A program made the position numbers and the translations under genes. The notes beneath the pieces are model-generated. The model made no database searches and had not been told where the DNA came from. It worked only from the letters and a program-made list of their open reading frames with translations. This document shows positions 46,532-55,711 of a stretch of DNA of 64,000 nucleotides, piece by piece (the first letter of the stretch is position 1; each line of letters starts with the position of its first letter). The stretch is from Sphingomonas radiodurans (GTDB lineage: Bacteria > Pseudomonadota > Alphaproteobacteria > Sphingomonadales > Sphingomonadaceae), in the NCBI RefSeq assembly GCF_020866845.1, contig NZ_CP086594.1, forward strand, positions 1,984,001 through 2,048,000, read 5' to 3'.

Positions 46532-47275
46532 GTGAATCACGTCGTGGTGCGCACGCACGGCGGCTTGGGCAATCAGATATTCCAGCTTCTCTATGCCCGG
46601 CTTTACGCCGATCGGATCGGCGCGCCGCTCTATGATGTGCACGACCTCCGTTACGCGCACGGCTTCACCCGCAGCGTCGAGATCGGCCGCGCGCCGGCCC
46701 CGTCGCGCTTGCGGCAGGCGGTATCGTCTGTGCGTCTGCCTAAGCTTCTCACGCGCGCGGGGCTGCGCCGAGATCGTGTCTCGCTCTTTGGCACCACCTA
46801 TCTCGACGGTTATTTTCAGCGGCCCGACAATTATGCCGATTTTGGCAACGCGGCGCTGCGCCGGGAATTGCAGCGGCTGCGTGAGGAGCTGCGCGTGTCA
46901 AGCCATCCGACGCGGGCGCTCGGCATGCACCTGCGGCTTGGCGATTTCTTCAGCTCCGATGCTGCCGTCACCGCCCATCTGAACGAGCGGCTGGGGCGCC
47001 TTGGCCCCGATATCGGGATCGTGACCAACGAAGAGGAACGGCTGCGCACGCCTCTGGTCGCGGAGGTCCTGGCGGCCAAGCGCGCCTGGATCGTGCCAAC
47101 GGGCGACATGACGCCGGAGGACGTGCTGCGTACCCTCGCCTCGTTCCGGCGCATGGACGGCAATGACAGTACGCTGTTGTTCTGGGCGTCGGCTCTTTCA
47201 GGTATGGAGTGCAATTACAAGAACCCCGAACTGCGGGCCCTGCGCGAGCGGTTCCTTCAAGTGCTAATGGGCTGA
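46532..47275 (+). CDS. GT11-family alpha-1,2-fucosyltransferase-like glycosyltransferase
   Basis: A 247-residue protein starting at GTG 46532 (GGGAG eight bases before). RTHGGLGNQIFQLLYARLYA is the N-terminal hallmark of family GT11, and GMHLRLGDFF corresponds to the donor-binding HxRRGD motif with a Leu in place of the second Arg. The C-terminal part (VTNEEERLR; LLFWASALSG) fits the family. It would transfer fucose, or a related GDP-deoxyhexose such as colitose, to the growing repeat. The frame is open to 46391, but that leader has no family match. It is shorter than typical GT11 members (about 290). Confidence 0.82.
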   Translation: MNHVVVRTHGGLGNQIFQLLYARLYADRIGAPLYDVHDLRYAHGFTRSVEIGRAPAPSRLRQAVSSVRLPKLLTRAGLRRDRVSLFGTTYLDGYFQRPDNYADFGNAALRRELQRLREELRVSSHPTRALGMHLRLGDFFSSDAAVTAHLNERLGRLGPDIGIVTNEEERLRTPLVAEVLAAKRAWIVPTGDMTPEDVLRTLASFRRMDGNDSTLLFWASALSGMECNYKNPELRALRERFLQVLMG

Positions 47276-47286
47276 GAGCATTCTTA

Positions 47287-48306
47287 ATGTCTGACGCCCG
47301 GCCTCACGTGAACATTCTCCATTCTTATGGTCACGCCCTGTTCGGATCCCATTTTGATCCTGTGCGGGATGGGTTCGATGTCGTGGAAAATGACACCCGC
47401 GACCGCTTATGGGATCTGGTCATCGTCTTTGAAGCGATCACGGCCCCGCAACGATTGCGCGTGCGTGGTGGCCGGGTCGTCTTCATATCCGGCGAGCCGC
47501 CCGAAATCGGAAATCATGGCAAGGCGTTCCTGCGGCAGGTCGATGCGGTGTTTTGCGCAGGCGCCTGCCCGAGGTTGGGGCCGGGGCAGCAAGTGTCGGG
47601 CGAGCAGCATTTTAACAATTGGCATTTCGGGTACAGCCGGGACACCGGTTATCGCCACGGCCACGAGTTTATCCGCGATCTGCTGCCCCCGGCCAAGACA
47701 CAGATGCTATCGACGGTGACTTCGAACCTGAATTACCTGCCGATGCACATCAAGCGTCGCGCGCTGGTTGACCGCCTGGCGCGCGATTATGCGGGCAGAT
47801 TGGATATATTCGGCCGGCCGCATCGCTACGTTGAATACAAGGAAGATGCCATTCTTCCTTACCGCTTCCATCTGTGTGTCGAGAATTGCGCGGTGCCCGA
47901 TCTGTGGACCGAAAAGATCGCGGACGCGCTGCTGGGCTATGCCGTGCCGGTTTATGCGGGATGCCCGAATATCGATCGCTATTTTCCCGGCGCGACGATC
48001 GCGATCGATCTCGACGATTATGCCAGCACGCGCCGGACGATCGATGCCATTCTTTCGGACGGCGAAGCGATCTATCGCGAACGCCTGGCGGCGGTGATTG
48101 AGGCTCGCAAGCAATTGATCGAGCGATATGACATTTCGGCGCTGGTCGGTACGATGCTGCAGGCGCCGGCCGGGACCATGGTTCGCGACATCGTCTTGCG
48201 GCCCGAGGCATCATTCTCGATGGCGGGCCTTCGCGATCTTGCGGCGCGTACGCGTCGCAAGGCGATGACGCTGCTGTGGCGGCGAAGGATCGCCCGGCAT
48301 GGCTGA
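47287..48306 (+). CDS. GT10-family alpha-1,3-fucosyltransferase-like glycosyltransferase
   Basis: A 339-residue protein. The GT10 signature is visible as YRFHLCVENCAVPDLWTEK followed by ALLGYAVPVYAGCPNIDRYFP (about residues 200-240), covering the GDP-fucose-binding Glu and Lys. The N-terminal half has the poorly conserved acceptor domain (VVFISGEPPEIG). It would add an alpha-1,3-linked fucose or similar GDP-sugar. It starts 11 bp after the GT11 gene and ends overlapping the GT2 gene. A GT11 plus GT10 pair is the classic set for doubly fucosylated (Lewis-like) structures. Confidence 0.88.
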   Translation: MSDARPHVNILHSYGHALFGSHFDPVRDGFDVVENDTRDRLWDLVIVFEAITAPQRLRVRGGRVVFISGEPPEIGNHGKAFLRQVDAVFCAGACPRLGPGQQVSGEQHFNNWHFGYSRDTGYRHGHEFIRDLLPPAKTQMLSTVTSNLNYLPMHIKRRALVDRLARDYAGRLDIFGRPHRYVEYKEDAILPYRFHLCVENCAVPDLWTEKIADALLGYAVPVYAGCPNIDRYFPGATIAIDLDDYASTRRTIDAILSDGEAIYRERLAAVIEARKQLIERYDISALVGTMLQAPAGTMVRDIVLRPEASFSMAGLRDLAARTRRKAMTLLWRRRIARHG

Positions 48307-49279
48307 TCTGGAGTCCTGCATGGCTGCCCCGATCCTGTCGCTCATCGTCCCGGTCTATGGGGTTGAGGATTATGTAGGCGCTTGCCTGGATAGTATCCTG
48401 AAAGCGCCCGGGTTCGCCAACCAATGCGAGCTGATCGTCATTGACGACGGTTCAAAGGACGGCAGCATGGACATTGTCGAGCAGCGCTGCCGCGGGATCG
48501 CCAATGTCACGATCGTCCGGCAGGCGAATGCGGGATTGGGCGCTGCCCGCAATACCGGCATCGCCCATGCGCAAGGGCGCTATCTGTGGTTTGTCGACAG
48601 CGACGACGAGATCTGTGGCGATGCCATCGTCCAGCTGACGGATTGCATCGTGCGCCACGGCCCTGATGTGATCGCCTTCGAATTCGAGACGATTGGTGGC
48701 TCGCTTGATCGCTCCCCATATCTTCCCATTTATGACCAGATCGTTGATCCGGTGCGATTCATGGCCTCCGGCCGTCCGCCCAGTCCCGTTCAATTCTACG
48801 CCTTTGCCCGCGCGCTGATCGCGCGGACCGGACACGCGTTCGCGCCGGGTATCTATCACGAAGATGCGTTGTTCACGCCGCTCGCGCTGGTACAGGCCGG
48901 CTCGCTCGTTCGCCTGAGTACCGCATGTTATCGCTATCGGCTGCGTGAGGGGTCGATCATGTCGCTCAGCCGTCCCGAAAAGCATCTGGCTGACATGCTG
49001 TCCATTTCGGAGGTTCTCGGCGCCCACGCCAATCGGGCGCCGACCGGCAGTGCACAGCAACAGGCGCTCGCCCGGGAGGTAGGTTTTGCGCTCGCCGCTG
49101 CGCGGCACTATGCCGCGCGGACCAGCCGGCGCGATCGTTGCCAGGCGGCGTCCTTCTCCCGGATGCTATCCGCCGGCGCGCGATGGTGGCACTATTTTCC
49201 TCTCCGCGTACTGATCAACTATGCCCGTCTGCTTGGTCTGGCGGCTCTCCCGACTTCCCTCGGAAGTGGCCGGAAATGA
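48299..49279 (+). CDS. GT2-family glycosyltransferase
   Basis: A 326-residue GT-A fold protein. LSLIVPVYGVEDYVGACLDSI and CELIVIDDGSKDGS form the nucleotide-binding part and LWFVDSDDEICGD the metal-binding DxD region. The C-terminus has a helix but no clear membrane span. ATG 48299 overlaps the GT10 stop; ATG 48320 is an alternative. Donor and linkage are unknown. Its stop overlaps the polymerase start (ATGA). Confidence 0.9.
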   Translation: MADLESCMAAPILSLIVPVYGVEDYVGACLDSILKAPGFANQCELIVIDDGSKDGSMDIVEQRCRGIANVTIVRQANAGLGAARNTGIAHAQGRYLWFVDSDDEICGDAIVQLTDCIVRHGPDVIAFEFETIGGSLDRSPYLPIYDQIVDPVRFMASGRPPSPVQFYAFARALIARTGHAFAPGIYHEDALFTPLALVQAGSLVRLSTACYRYRLREGSIMSLSRPEKHLADMLSISEVLGAHANRAPTGSAQQQALAREVGFALAAARHYAARTSRRDRCQAASFSRMLSAGARWWHYFPLRVLINYARLLGLAALPTSLGSGRK

Positions 49280-50400
49280 CACTGGCATTTATTGTTTATC
49301 TGGGGCTGATGCTGGCGCTGACAACCGTGTGGGCCATGCCGACGCGCAAAATGGCGCTTGGTGTGGCGGAAACCGGACATGCCGCAACACAGGCAGCATG
49401 GATCTCGGTTACCTTGTTCACACTGGTGATTGGCGGTCGGTATAATGTGGGTGGAGACTATTTTGGGTACATCGATTATTATCGGTGGACTTCGCTAGAT
49501 ACGGGGATCAACGAAGTTGTATTTGAACCTGGATTTTTGTTGCTGATCCAGTTTTTGAAGCTTTTCGGATTGCCCGATCGCTCCATTATCGTGGCAAGCA
49601 GCTTCATACAGATTGCTTTGTTTTCGCTGTGGCTGCGAAAGCATCCGCAAATCGCGCCTTTTGCGGTGTTTTCCTTTATCGCGTTAGTTTTGCTGGATGT
49701 GAACAACATCGTCAGGCAGGGGATTGCCTTTTTCGCTATTCTGCTGGCGATTTCAGCTATCGCGGAGCGGCGCTGGTTGGCGTTCTTCGCGTGGGGGCTG
49801 TTTGCCTACCTGTTTCACCGCAGCGCCCTGATCATTTTTCCGATCGGCATTGCCCTGCGCTGGCTGCCGCTGCCGAAGGTTCAATTGCAGATCGCGGCGC
49901 TGCTGTTTTCATACGTATTTATCGGCTTGTTCTTTAACCAGATTGTTGGCCTGTTTACGCTGATGACGTCACTAATCGGATATGACAGCTATTCCGACAT
50001 CAGCCGGGCCGACCTGGCTTTTTCACAGCAAGGTTCGTCATTAAATCTAGGCATCTATCTGTGGCCCATCGTGGACTTTGTTATCATATGTTATTCGAAC
50101 AAAGTTGCAAGGCACTATGAGGTTATGAACTATCGGCTGTATCATACATTTTATCTGGTAGCAGCCCTTCTGCAACCTGTGGCAAACGCTTGGGATTTTC
50201 TTCCTTTTGCGCGCGGGCTGTTCTATTTCGTGGCGATGCGATCGATATGTGTTGGCTTCGTTTTGCATTTCTGCCTGATGGTATCGCGCAAGCCGCGCGA
50301 TATCGTGGCCGGGTCAGGCATCGGTGCGGTCTTCCTGCTCTGGCTTATCATCGCGGTTTCGCGAGGAGCGGCGTGGAGCGCTCCTTATCAGTTTTCCTGA
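49276..50400 (+). CDS. EpsG-like polysaccharide polymerase (Wzy)
   Basis: A 374-residue inner-membrane protein with about ten helices. RYNVGGDYFGYIDYYRW in the first large loop is the EpsG-family mark, and LFHRSALIIFPIG fits the same family. Its role would be polymerisation of lipid-linked repeat units in the periplasm. Coding is somewhat more AT-rich than its neighbours, common for Wzy genes. It sits between GT2 and GT4 genes within the Wzx/Wzy locus. Confidence 0.82.
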   Translation: MTLAFIVYLGLMLALTTVWAMPTRKMALGVAETGHAATQAAWISVTLFTLVIGGRYNVGGDYFGYIDYYRWTSLDTGINEVVFEPGFLLLIQFLKLFGLPDRSIIVASSFIQIALFSLWLRKHPQIAPFAVFSFIALVLLDVNNIVRQGIAFFAILLAISAIAERRWLAFFAWGLFAYLFHRSALIIFPIGIALRWLPLPKVQLQIAALLFSYVFIGLFFNQIVGLFTLMTSLIGYDSYSDISRADLAFSQQGSSLNLGIYLWPIVDFVIICYSNKVARHYEVMNYRLYHTFYLVAALLQPVANAWDFLPFARGLFYFVAMRSICVGFVLHFCLMVSRKPRDIVAGSGIGAVFLLWLIIAVSRGAAWSAPYQFS

Positions 50401-50407
50401 GAGCGTT

Positions 50408-51694
50408 ATGTCCGAACGCCTGCGTGTCCTGGTGCTCGCTTATATGGTTTCGCCTGTCCGCGGCTCGGAATTTGCCGTCGCGTGGAATTATGTCGAAACC
50501 ATGCGAGCGCATTGTGACCTGACCGTTCTGTACGGCTCTGCCGGCCCGCACATGGGCGATGTTACCGACTTCCCGACCCCCAGTTTCGTTGACCGGCATG
50601 TGCCCGGGGACGTGACGTTTCATTTCGTGCCCGAGCCGCCATTGGCGCGGCGCCTGAATGCGCTCAACCGGCGCGGCATCCTGACGTACAGCTTCTATCT
50701 TGCCTATCGGATCTGGCACCGCGCAGCCCTCGCCGAGGCGAAGCGCCTGATCACGCAGGGCGAGTACGACGTCATCCATTACGTAGGCCCGATCGGCTAT
50801 CGCGAACCAGGCTATCTTTGGACCTTGCCGCTTCCCTATGTGTGGGGCCCGATCGGGGGCGCGACCAGCTTCCCCTGGCGGCTGCGCAGCGCATTGCCCG
50901 GCAGGGGGCAGCTTCGGCTGATTGCCCGCACGCTGGGCAATGCATTTCAGCTTCGCTTCAGCGGCCGAGTGACCAAGGCGTTGCGCCGCGCCGACGTTCT
51001 GTTCACCGCCACCACGGAGAACCAGGCAATCTTCGAGCGCCTGAAGAATGTGCCGTCGCGCTACCTCCCGGAGAACGGGATCGAGGGGACGATTACCCTC
51101 GACGACAGCAAATTCCCCGCCCGGCCGATCCGGATCCTGTGGATTGGCTCGCTTGAAGCGCGCAAGGGGCTGATCCTGCTGATCGAGGCGATCGGGATGT
51201 TGCGCGATCCGCAGCAGATCCGTGTCGATGTGCTGGGCAACGGGCCGCTGCGCGACAGCCTGATCGCGCGCGCCGCGGCGCTGGGGGTGGGGGAGCAATT
51301 CCATTGGCACGGCCATGTCCCGCGCAGCGAGGTGCTCGACCTGCTCGATCGCAGCCACCTGCACGTGATCACCGGCCTCAACGAAGCGAACACGACCTCG
51401 ATTTGGGAAGCGCTTGGCCACGGCGTGCCGGTGCTGACGCTGGATCATTGCGGCATGCATGACGTGGTCGCGCCTGCTTATGGTATCCGCATTCCCGTCA
51501 CCGACATGCAAGGGTGCAGCCGCGATATCGCCGCCGCGCTCGAGGCGCTGGTCGCGGCGCCCGAGCGGCTCGAGGCAATGGCGCGCGCCTGCGCTGCCGA
51601 GTGCGACCGCTTCCGCATCGTCCATCGATCCTGCACGTTCCTTGATGCTTACAAGGCCGCGATCGCGCGGCACCGTGCGAGGATCGCTGGTTGA
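50408..51694 (+). CDS. GT4-family glycosyltransferase
   Basis: A 428-residue GT-B fold protein starting at ATG 50408, eight bases after the polymerase stop. The C-terminal nucleotide-sugar domain has RILWIGSLEARKGLILLIEAI, VDVLGNGPLRDSL and TSIWEALGHGVPVLTLD (the E-x7-E region). The N-terminal part (AYMVSPVRGSEFAVAWNY) matches the same group. Donor unknown. The stop overlaps the TTG start of the flippase. Confidence 0.9.
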   Translation: MSERLRVLVLAYMVSPVRGSEFAVAWNYVETMRAHCDLTVLYGSAGPHMGDVTDFPTPSFVDRHVPGDVTFHFVPEPPLARRLNALNRRGILTYSFYLAYRIWHRAALAEAKRLITQGEYDVIHYVGPIGYREPGYLWTLPLPYVWGPIGGATSFPWRLRSALPGRGQLRLIARTLGNAFQLRFSGRVTKALRRADVLFTATTENQAIFERLKNVPSRYLPENGIEGTITLDDSKFPARPIRILWIGSLEARKGLILLIEAIGMLRDPQQIRVDVLGNGPLRDSLIARAAALGVGEQFHWHGHVPRSEVLDLLDRSHLHVITGLNEANTTSIWEALGHGVPVLTLDHCGMHDVVAPAYGIRIPVTDMQGCSRDIAAALEALVAAPERLEAMARACAAECDRFRIVHRSCTFLDAYKAAIARHRARIAG

Positions 51695-53196
51695 GGCTGC
51701 AGTGGAATTTTGTCGGCCTCTTGGGCGCCCGTGGTGCCAAGCTGACGTTGGGGCTGGCGATGATGTTCGTCTACGCCCGCATCTTTGGCGCCAGCGCGAC
51801 CTATGACGCCTGGATCTGGGCATTGGGCATCGTGAATGCGGCCGGAATGCTGCTGTTTGGGCCGATCACCGAGACGATCCGCGCCAGCTATGCCAGCATC
51901 GACAGCCGCGAGGGGCGAGCGGCGGCCGAGCAATATATCGCCACCATCGCCGTGATCATGATCGGCGGGGCGATCCTGGTCGCCGGGGCCGCGGCGTTGA
52001 CTTTGCCGCTCTTGGCGGCGGGCTTGGCGCCGCAGCAATCGGGGCAAGAGCCGGCCGCGACCTTCTTTCTCTATGCGCTGGCGCCCTCCTTGGCCCTGTC
52101 ACAGGTGGTAGCGGTCTTGACCGCTCACCTAAATTGCCACAGCCGGATCTATGCGCCGGAGATCGCGGGCACGGTTGGCGGCTGCATCGGCCTTGGCTTC
52201 ATTGTCGCCTTTCCGCAGCTTCCGGCCACCTGGCTGTTGCCGGGCAGCTATTATATTGCGCTGTTCATGCCGCTGCTGGTGGGGGCATCGTTCTGGCCAC
52301 AGCTCGTGCGCGTGCTGTGGCACCTTGAAGGATCGGCGTTCCGCCGTCATGCCCGCGAGGCGCTCGGCTTCTCGATGCCGCTCCTGCTGCCCTATGCGCT
52401 TGGCCAGGCGGGCGGGGTGGTGGAGCGCCAATATGCGCTGCTGGCGGGGACCGGCGCCCTGTCGATCCTGAGCTATGCCTTTTTTGCGCGCAACACCGTG
52501 CAGGCGGTCTTCACGGCTGCGCTTTCGGCGCTGGCGGTGCCCGCGCTGGCGCGCGCGTGGGATGCGGAGGATACCGGGCCGTTCCGTGCGACGCTGGCCC
52601 ATTGGGCGCACCAGTGCCTGATGCTGGTGACGATCGGCATGGTGACGCTGTTCGGCCTGTCGGACACGATACCGCCGCTGCTGTTCGGCGATAACATCAC
52701 GGCTGGGCAGCAATCGCTGCTGAGCGAGCTGCTGCGCTTCTATGCCGTTGCGATTGTCACCGTCGTTCTATATCTCATGGGGGGATCTGCCCTTCTGGCA
52801 GCCCGACGTGGTAAAACTTATGCAGCGCTGGGCACGCTCGCGAGCCTAATCGCCCTGGCGCTGCTGCTGATATTGTTTCCGGTGATCGGCATCATCGCAA
52901 TTCCAATCGGCTTGGCGATCAGCCACGCACTGGCAGCGGGCCTGATGTTTCGCGCAATCGACCCGGCTGATGGTTGGCAAATCCTGCGCGATGCCGGTCT
53001 CCGGATCCTGGTGATTGTCGCGGCAGGATCTGCGCTTCGCGGTGCTGACACAGTGCTTTCTGCCGAATTCGGTCTTCTGGAACGCTTGGTGGCCGGCAGT
53101 GGGCTTGCGATGCTTCTGGGTGGGTTGTGGTGGCTGGCCGAGCATTGGCTGGGCCGCGACACAATGCGCTCCACGCCGACGAATCAGGTCTTTTGA
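51691..53196 (+). CDS. Lipid-linked oligosaccharide flippase (Wzx/MurJ-like)
   Basis: A 501-residue membrane protein of the MOP exporter superfamily with about 13-14 helices. ALGFSMPLLLPYALGQAGGVVERQY and ILSYAFFARNTVQAVFTAALSALA recall MurJ/MviN-type proteins. In this setting it should flip undecaprenyl-linked repeats to the periplasm. It starts at TTG 51691 within the GT4 stop. A cell-wall lipid II flippase role is less likely given the locus. Confidence 0.83.
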   Translation: MRLQWNFVGLLGARGAKLTLGLAMMFVYARIFGASATYDAWIWALGIVNAAGMLLFGPITETIRASYASIDSREGRAAAEQYIATIAVIMIGGAILVAGAAALTLPLLAAGLAPQQSGQEPAATFFLYALAPSLALSQVVAVLTAHLNCHSRIYAPEIAGTVGGCIGLGFIVAFPQLPATWLLPGSYYIALFMPLLVGASFWPQLVRVLWHLEGSAFRRHAREALGFSMPLLLPYALGQAGGVVERQYALLAGTGALSILSYAFFARNTVQAVFTAALSALAVPALARAWDAEDTGPFRATLAHWAHQCLMLVTIGMVTLFGLSDTIPPLLFGDNITAGQQSLLSELLRFYAVAIVTVVLYLMGGSALLAARRGKTYAALGTLASLIALALLLILFPVIGIIAIPIGLAISHALAAGLMFRAIDPADGWQILRDAGLRILVIVAAGSALRGADTVLSAEFGLLERLVAGSGLAMLLGGLWWLAEHWLGRDTMRSTPTNQVF

Positions 53197-54239
53197 TGAA
53201 AATGCTGCTACTCAATACCTTTGATGCTTATGCCGGATCACAGCGTATCGGCCGGGACATGGTCCGGCTGCTTGCTGCGGCTGGCCATGACGTTCAGGTC
53301 AGGTTGGGATTTGGCGGCGGGGGGTTCCTCAGAGACTTGTCGGAAACGAGGACCGACGTGGGGATCAGCAATGTGGCGATCCGCAAATTGCTTTATCCGT
53401 TATGGGCCTTGCTGGTCAGCCTGCCGGTTGCGATCGCCGCGCTGCGCGGGCGGATCATCTGGGCCAATGCGGTCTATGCAACGCTGCCGGCGCTGCTGGC
53501 AGCGTTGCTTTGCCCACACCGGGTGGCCGTGCATCTGCACGAGGCAACGTTCCCCAAGCTGTTCATGATGATCCTGCGGCTGATGGTGTGGCGCGGCGTG
53601 CTCATTATCTGCGTTTCATCGGATCACGCCGCCCGCATCGGCTTGCCGGCGACGGTCTTGTACAATCCTGTGTCGTTGTCCCATCGCGATGCACCTTCGG
53701 CGTGCGATCGCCTGCTGTTCGTCGGGACGACGCAGCCGATTAAGGGCTTCGCGCTGTTCGTGGCAGTGTGCGACAAGCTGGAGGCTCTGCCGCTTCGCAA
53801 GACGGCCTATCTGTCAGACGAAGCGCGGCATGATCGAACCCTGGTGGCGCGCGCACGGCAAGCGGGCATCGACGTTGTCTTTGGGGAATCCCGTCCAGAG
53901 GTGCTGTACCGGGATGGTTTCCTGCTTCTACAGACCACGGACTCGGCGCTTTGGACTGAGACATTCTCGCTTGTTGCAGTTGAAGCGATGGCGCGGCTGG
54001 TCCCCGTCGCAGGCACTGGCACCACCGTGCTTCCCGAGGTCCTGGGCGAGGCGCTGGCCTTTAATGCGCCGTCGCGCGATCCGAGGGAGATCGCGGATGC
54101 CATCCGCTCGCTCCACGCCAACCCTGCCCAGCACGCCGCGCTGCGCTCTGCCTGCGCTTCCCATCGGGGGGTCTTTTCGGAATGCGCCTTTCTGAACAGG
54201 CTTGAGAATATTGTTCTTATGGGTGGGCGCCAATCATGA
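53196..54239 (+). CDS. GT4-family glycosyltransferase
   Basis: A 347-residue GT-B protein starting at ATG 53196 in a TGATG overlap with the flippase stop. The N-terminal half has a hydrophobic stretch (ALLVSLPVAIAALRG) that may lie on the membrane. The C-terminal half has RLLFVGTTQPIKGFALFVAV and TETFSLVAVEAMARLVPVAG with the conserved Glu residues. It overlaps the next gene by four bases. Donor unknown. Confidence 0.85.
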   Translation: MKMLLLNTFDAYAGSQRIGRDMVRLLAAAGHDVQVRLGFGGGGFLRDLSETRTDVGISNVAIRKLLYPLWALLVSLPVAIAALRGRIIWANAVYATLPALLAALLCPHRVAVHLHEATFPKLFMMILRLMVWRGVLIICVSSDHAARIGLPATVLYNPVSLSHRDAPSACDRLLFVGTTQPIKGFALFVAVCDKLEALPLRKTAYLSDEARHDRTLVARARQAGIDVVFGESRPEVLYRDGFLLLQTTDSALWTETFSLVAVEAMARLVPVAGTGTTVLPEVLGEALAFNAPSRDPREIADAIRSLHANPAQHAALRSACASHRGVFSECAFLNRLENIVLMGGRQS

Positions 54240-55315
54240 CATCGGCAAAGGCCATCCCCCTCGTCGGCACGGTGGGCGTTCCTGCCCGTTACGGCGGGTT
54301 CGAGACACTGGCCGAGCAGTTGTGCCGCCACGTCCCCGCCACGGATGTGCAGTTCATCATCTATTGCGAGCGCAGCGCCTATGACAAGGACGAGCGCAGC
54401 CCCGATTTCTACAGACATCGGCGCATTTTTCTGCCGCTGCGCGCCAATGGCCTGGCGAGCATGCTCTATGATGCATTGGCGTTGATCGATGCCGTGTTCA
54501 GGCGGAAGGCCGAGCAGGTTTTCATCTTCGGCTATTCCGGTGCCTGGATCCTGCCGGTCCTGAAGCTCGCAAGGCCGCGGGTTCGGTACATGGTGAACGT
54601 TGATGGCATGGAGTGGCGTCGCGACAAATTTTCAATCGCCGCGCGGCAGCTGCTGAAGGCGCTGGAATGGTGTGCGGCGCGCTCGGCATCGGTTGTCATC
54701 GCCGACAATGATGCCCTCGCCGATCTTTTCCGTGAGCGATATGGCAGGGAGCCGGTCGTGATCGCTTATGGCGGCGACCACACCGTGTTGCCTGCTCCGC
54801 GGGCTGTATCGGAAACAACGCTGAAGGGGCATTATCTGGCGGTCGCCAGGATCGAGCCCGAGAACAACACCGAGGCAATCATTCAGGGGTGCATCGCTGC
54901 CAATGTGCCGCTGGTCTTCATCGGCAATTGGAAGGCCAATTCTTATGGCATGGCGTTGCGCGAGCGGTACGGCGATTCTGGCGGGATCACGCTTCTTGAT
55001 CCCATTTATGACCAGACGGATCTGGCGCCGTGGCGGGCGGGTGCGATCGGCTACATTCATGGCCATAGCGTTGGCGGGACCAACCCCTCGCTGGTGGAGG
55101 CGCTGTTCCATACCGGGCGGATGGTCAGCTTCGATTGCACATTCAATCGGGCGACGCTGTCGGGCGCGGGCAGCTATTTCACCGACGCCGATAGTCTTGC
55201 CGCGCTCCTGCGCGATGGCCTGACGCCGATCGAGAATAGCGAACTGGAAAAACTGCGGGGGACCTATCGCTGGGATGCGATTGCCGCGCGCTATCTGGGA
55301 TTGCTGAAGCAATGA
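54236..55315 (+). CDS. DUF1972 glycosyltransferase, probable rhamnosyltransferase
   Basis: A 359-residue GT4-like protein. GTVGVPARYGGFETLAEQL is the DUF1972 signature seen in WchF/Cps2T-type beta-1,4-rhamnosyltransferases, and HGHSVGGTNPSLVEAL is the donor-binding part. With rmlCBDA in the same locus, dTDP-rhamnose is a reasonable donor. It is the last + strand glycosyltransferase, convergent with the small secreted protein. Confidence 0.83.
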   Translation: MTSAKAIPLVGTVGVPARYGGFETLAEQLCRHVPATDVQFIIYCERSAYDKDERSPDFYRHRRIFLPLRANGLASMLYDALALIDAVFRRKAEQVFIFGYSGAWILPVLKLARPRVRYMVNVDGMEWRRDKFSIAARQLLKALEWCAARSASVVIADNDALADLFRERYGREPVVIAYGGDHTVLPAPRAVSETTLKGHYLAVARIEPENNTEAIIQGCIAANVPLVFIGNWKANSYGMALRERYGDSGGITLLDPIYDQTDLAPWRAGAIGYIHGHSVGGTNPSLVEALFHTGRMVSFDCTFNRATLSGAGSYFTDADSLAALLRDGLTPIENSELEKLRGTYRWDAIAARYLGLLKQ

Positions 55316-55348
55316 CGTGCAGGGTGGCCGGCCATGGGGCAGGCGTGA

Positions 55349-55711
55349 TCAGCGCCTCGACCGGCCGCTAGCGCTGACCTGATCCTCCGCCGTGACAAAC
55401 GCAGAACGGGCATCGCCCACGGGATCGTAATTCCGATCGATACGATTGCGCAGCCGGGCCTGAACGCGATTGTTGATTCGGTTGTTAATGCGAGCCATCG
55501 GCTCAGTTCCGGTCACGCGCGCGGCATCTTCACGCGTCTGGCGCTGACCGATCTTGCCGGTATTCGTCTGGGGCGCCCGGACCCAGGTGTCGTCGATCGG
55601 CGGCGGCGTGGGGCGGTCGATCTCCGGTGTGGGATCACGCACCTGGGCCGCCGAAGGTGTGCCGGTGAGCATTACGAAAGTTAGCAGAACCGGAAGCGAA
55701 CTGCGCATCAT
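55349..55711 (-). CDS. Small secreted protein of unknown function
   Basis: A 120-residue protein with a signal peptide (MMRSSLPVLLTFVMLTGTPSAAQ). The mature part is hydrophilic, Pro/Asp-rich at first, then Arg/Asn-rich (INNRINNRVQARLRNRIDRNYD). The family is not recognised. Its start overlaps the stop of the TPR gene (TGATGATG), so translation is coupled. A periplasmic helper for polymer export or assembly is possible but unproven. Confidence 0.7.
   Translation of the reverse strand: MMRSSLPVLLTFVMLTGTPSAAQVRDPTPEIDRPTPPPIDDTWVRAPQTNTGKIGQRQTREDAARVTGTEPMARINNRINNRVQARLRNRIDRNYDPVGDARSAFVTAEDQVSASGRSRR

Noticed and set aside
50348-51823. A 491-codon minus-strand frame over the GT4 gene
   Set aside because: It is antisense to a clear glycosyltransferase, with a biased composition and no motif.
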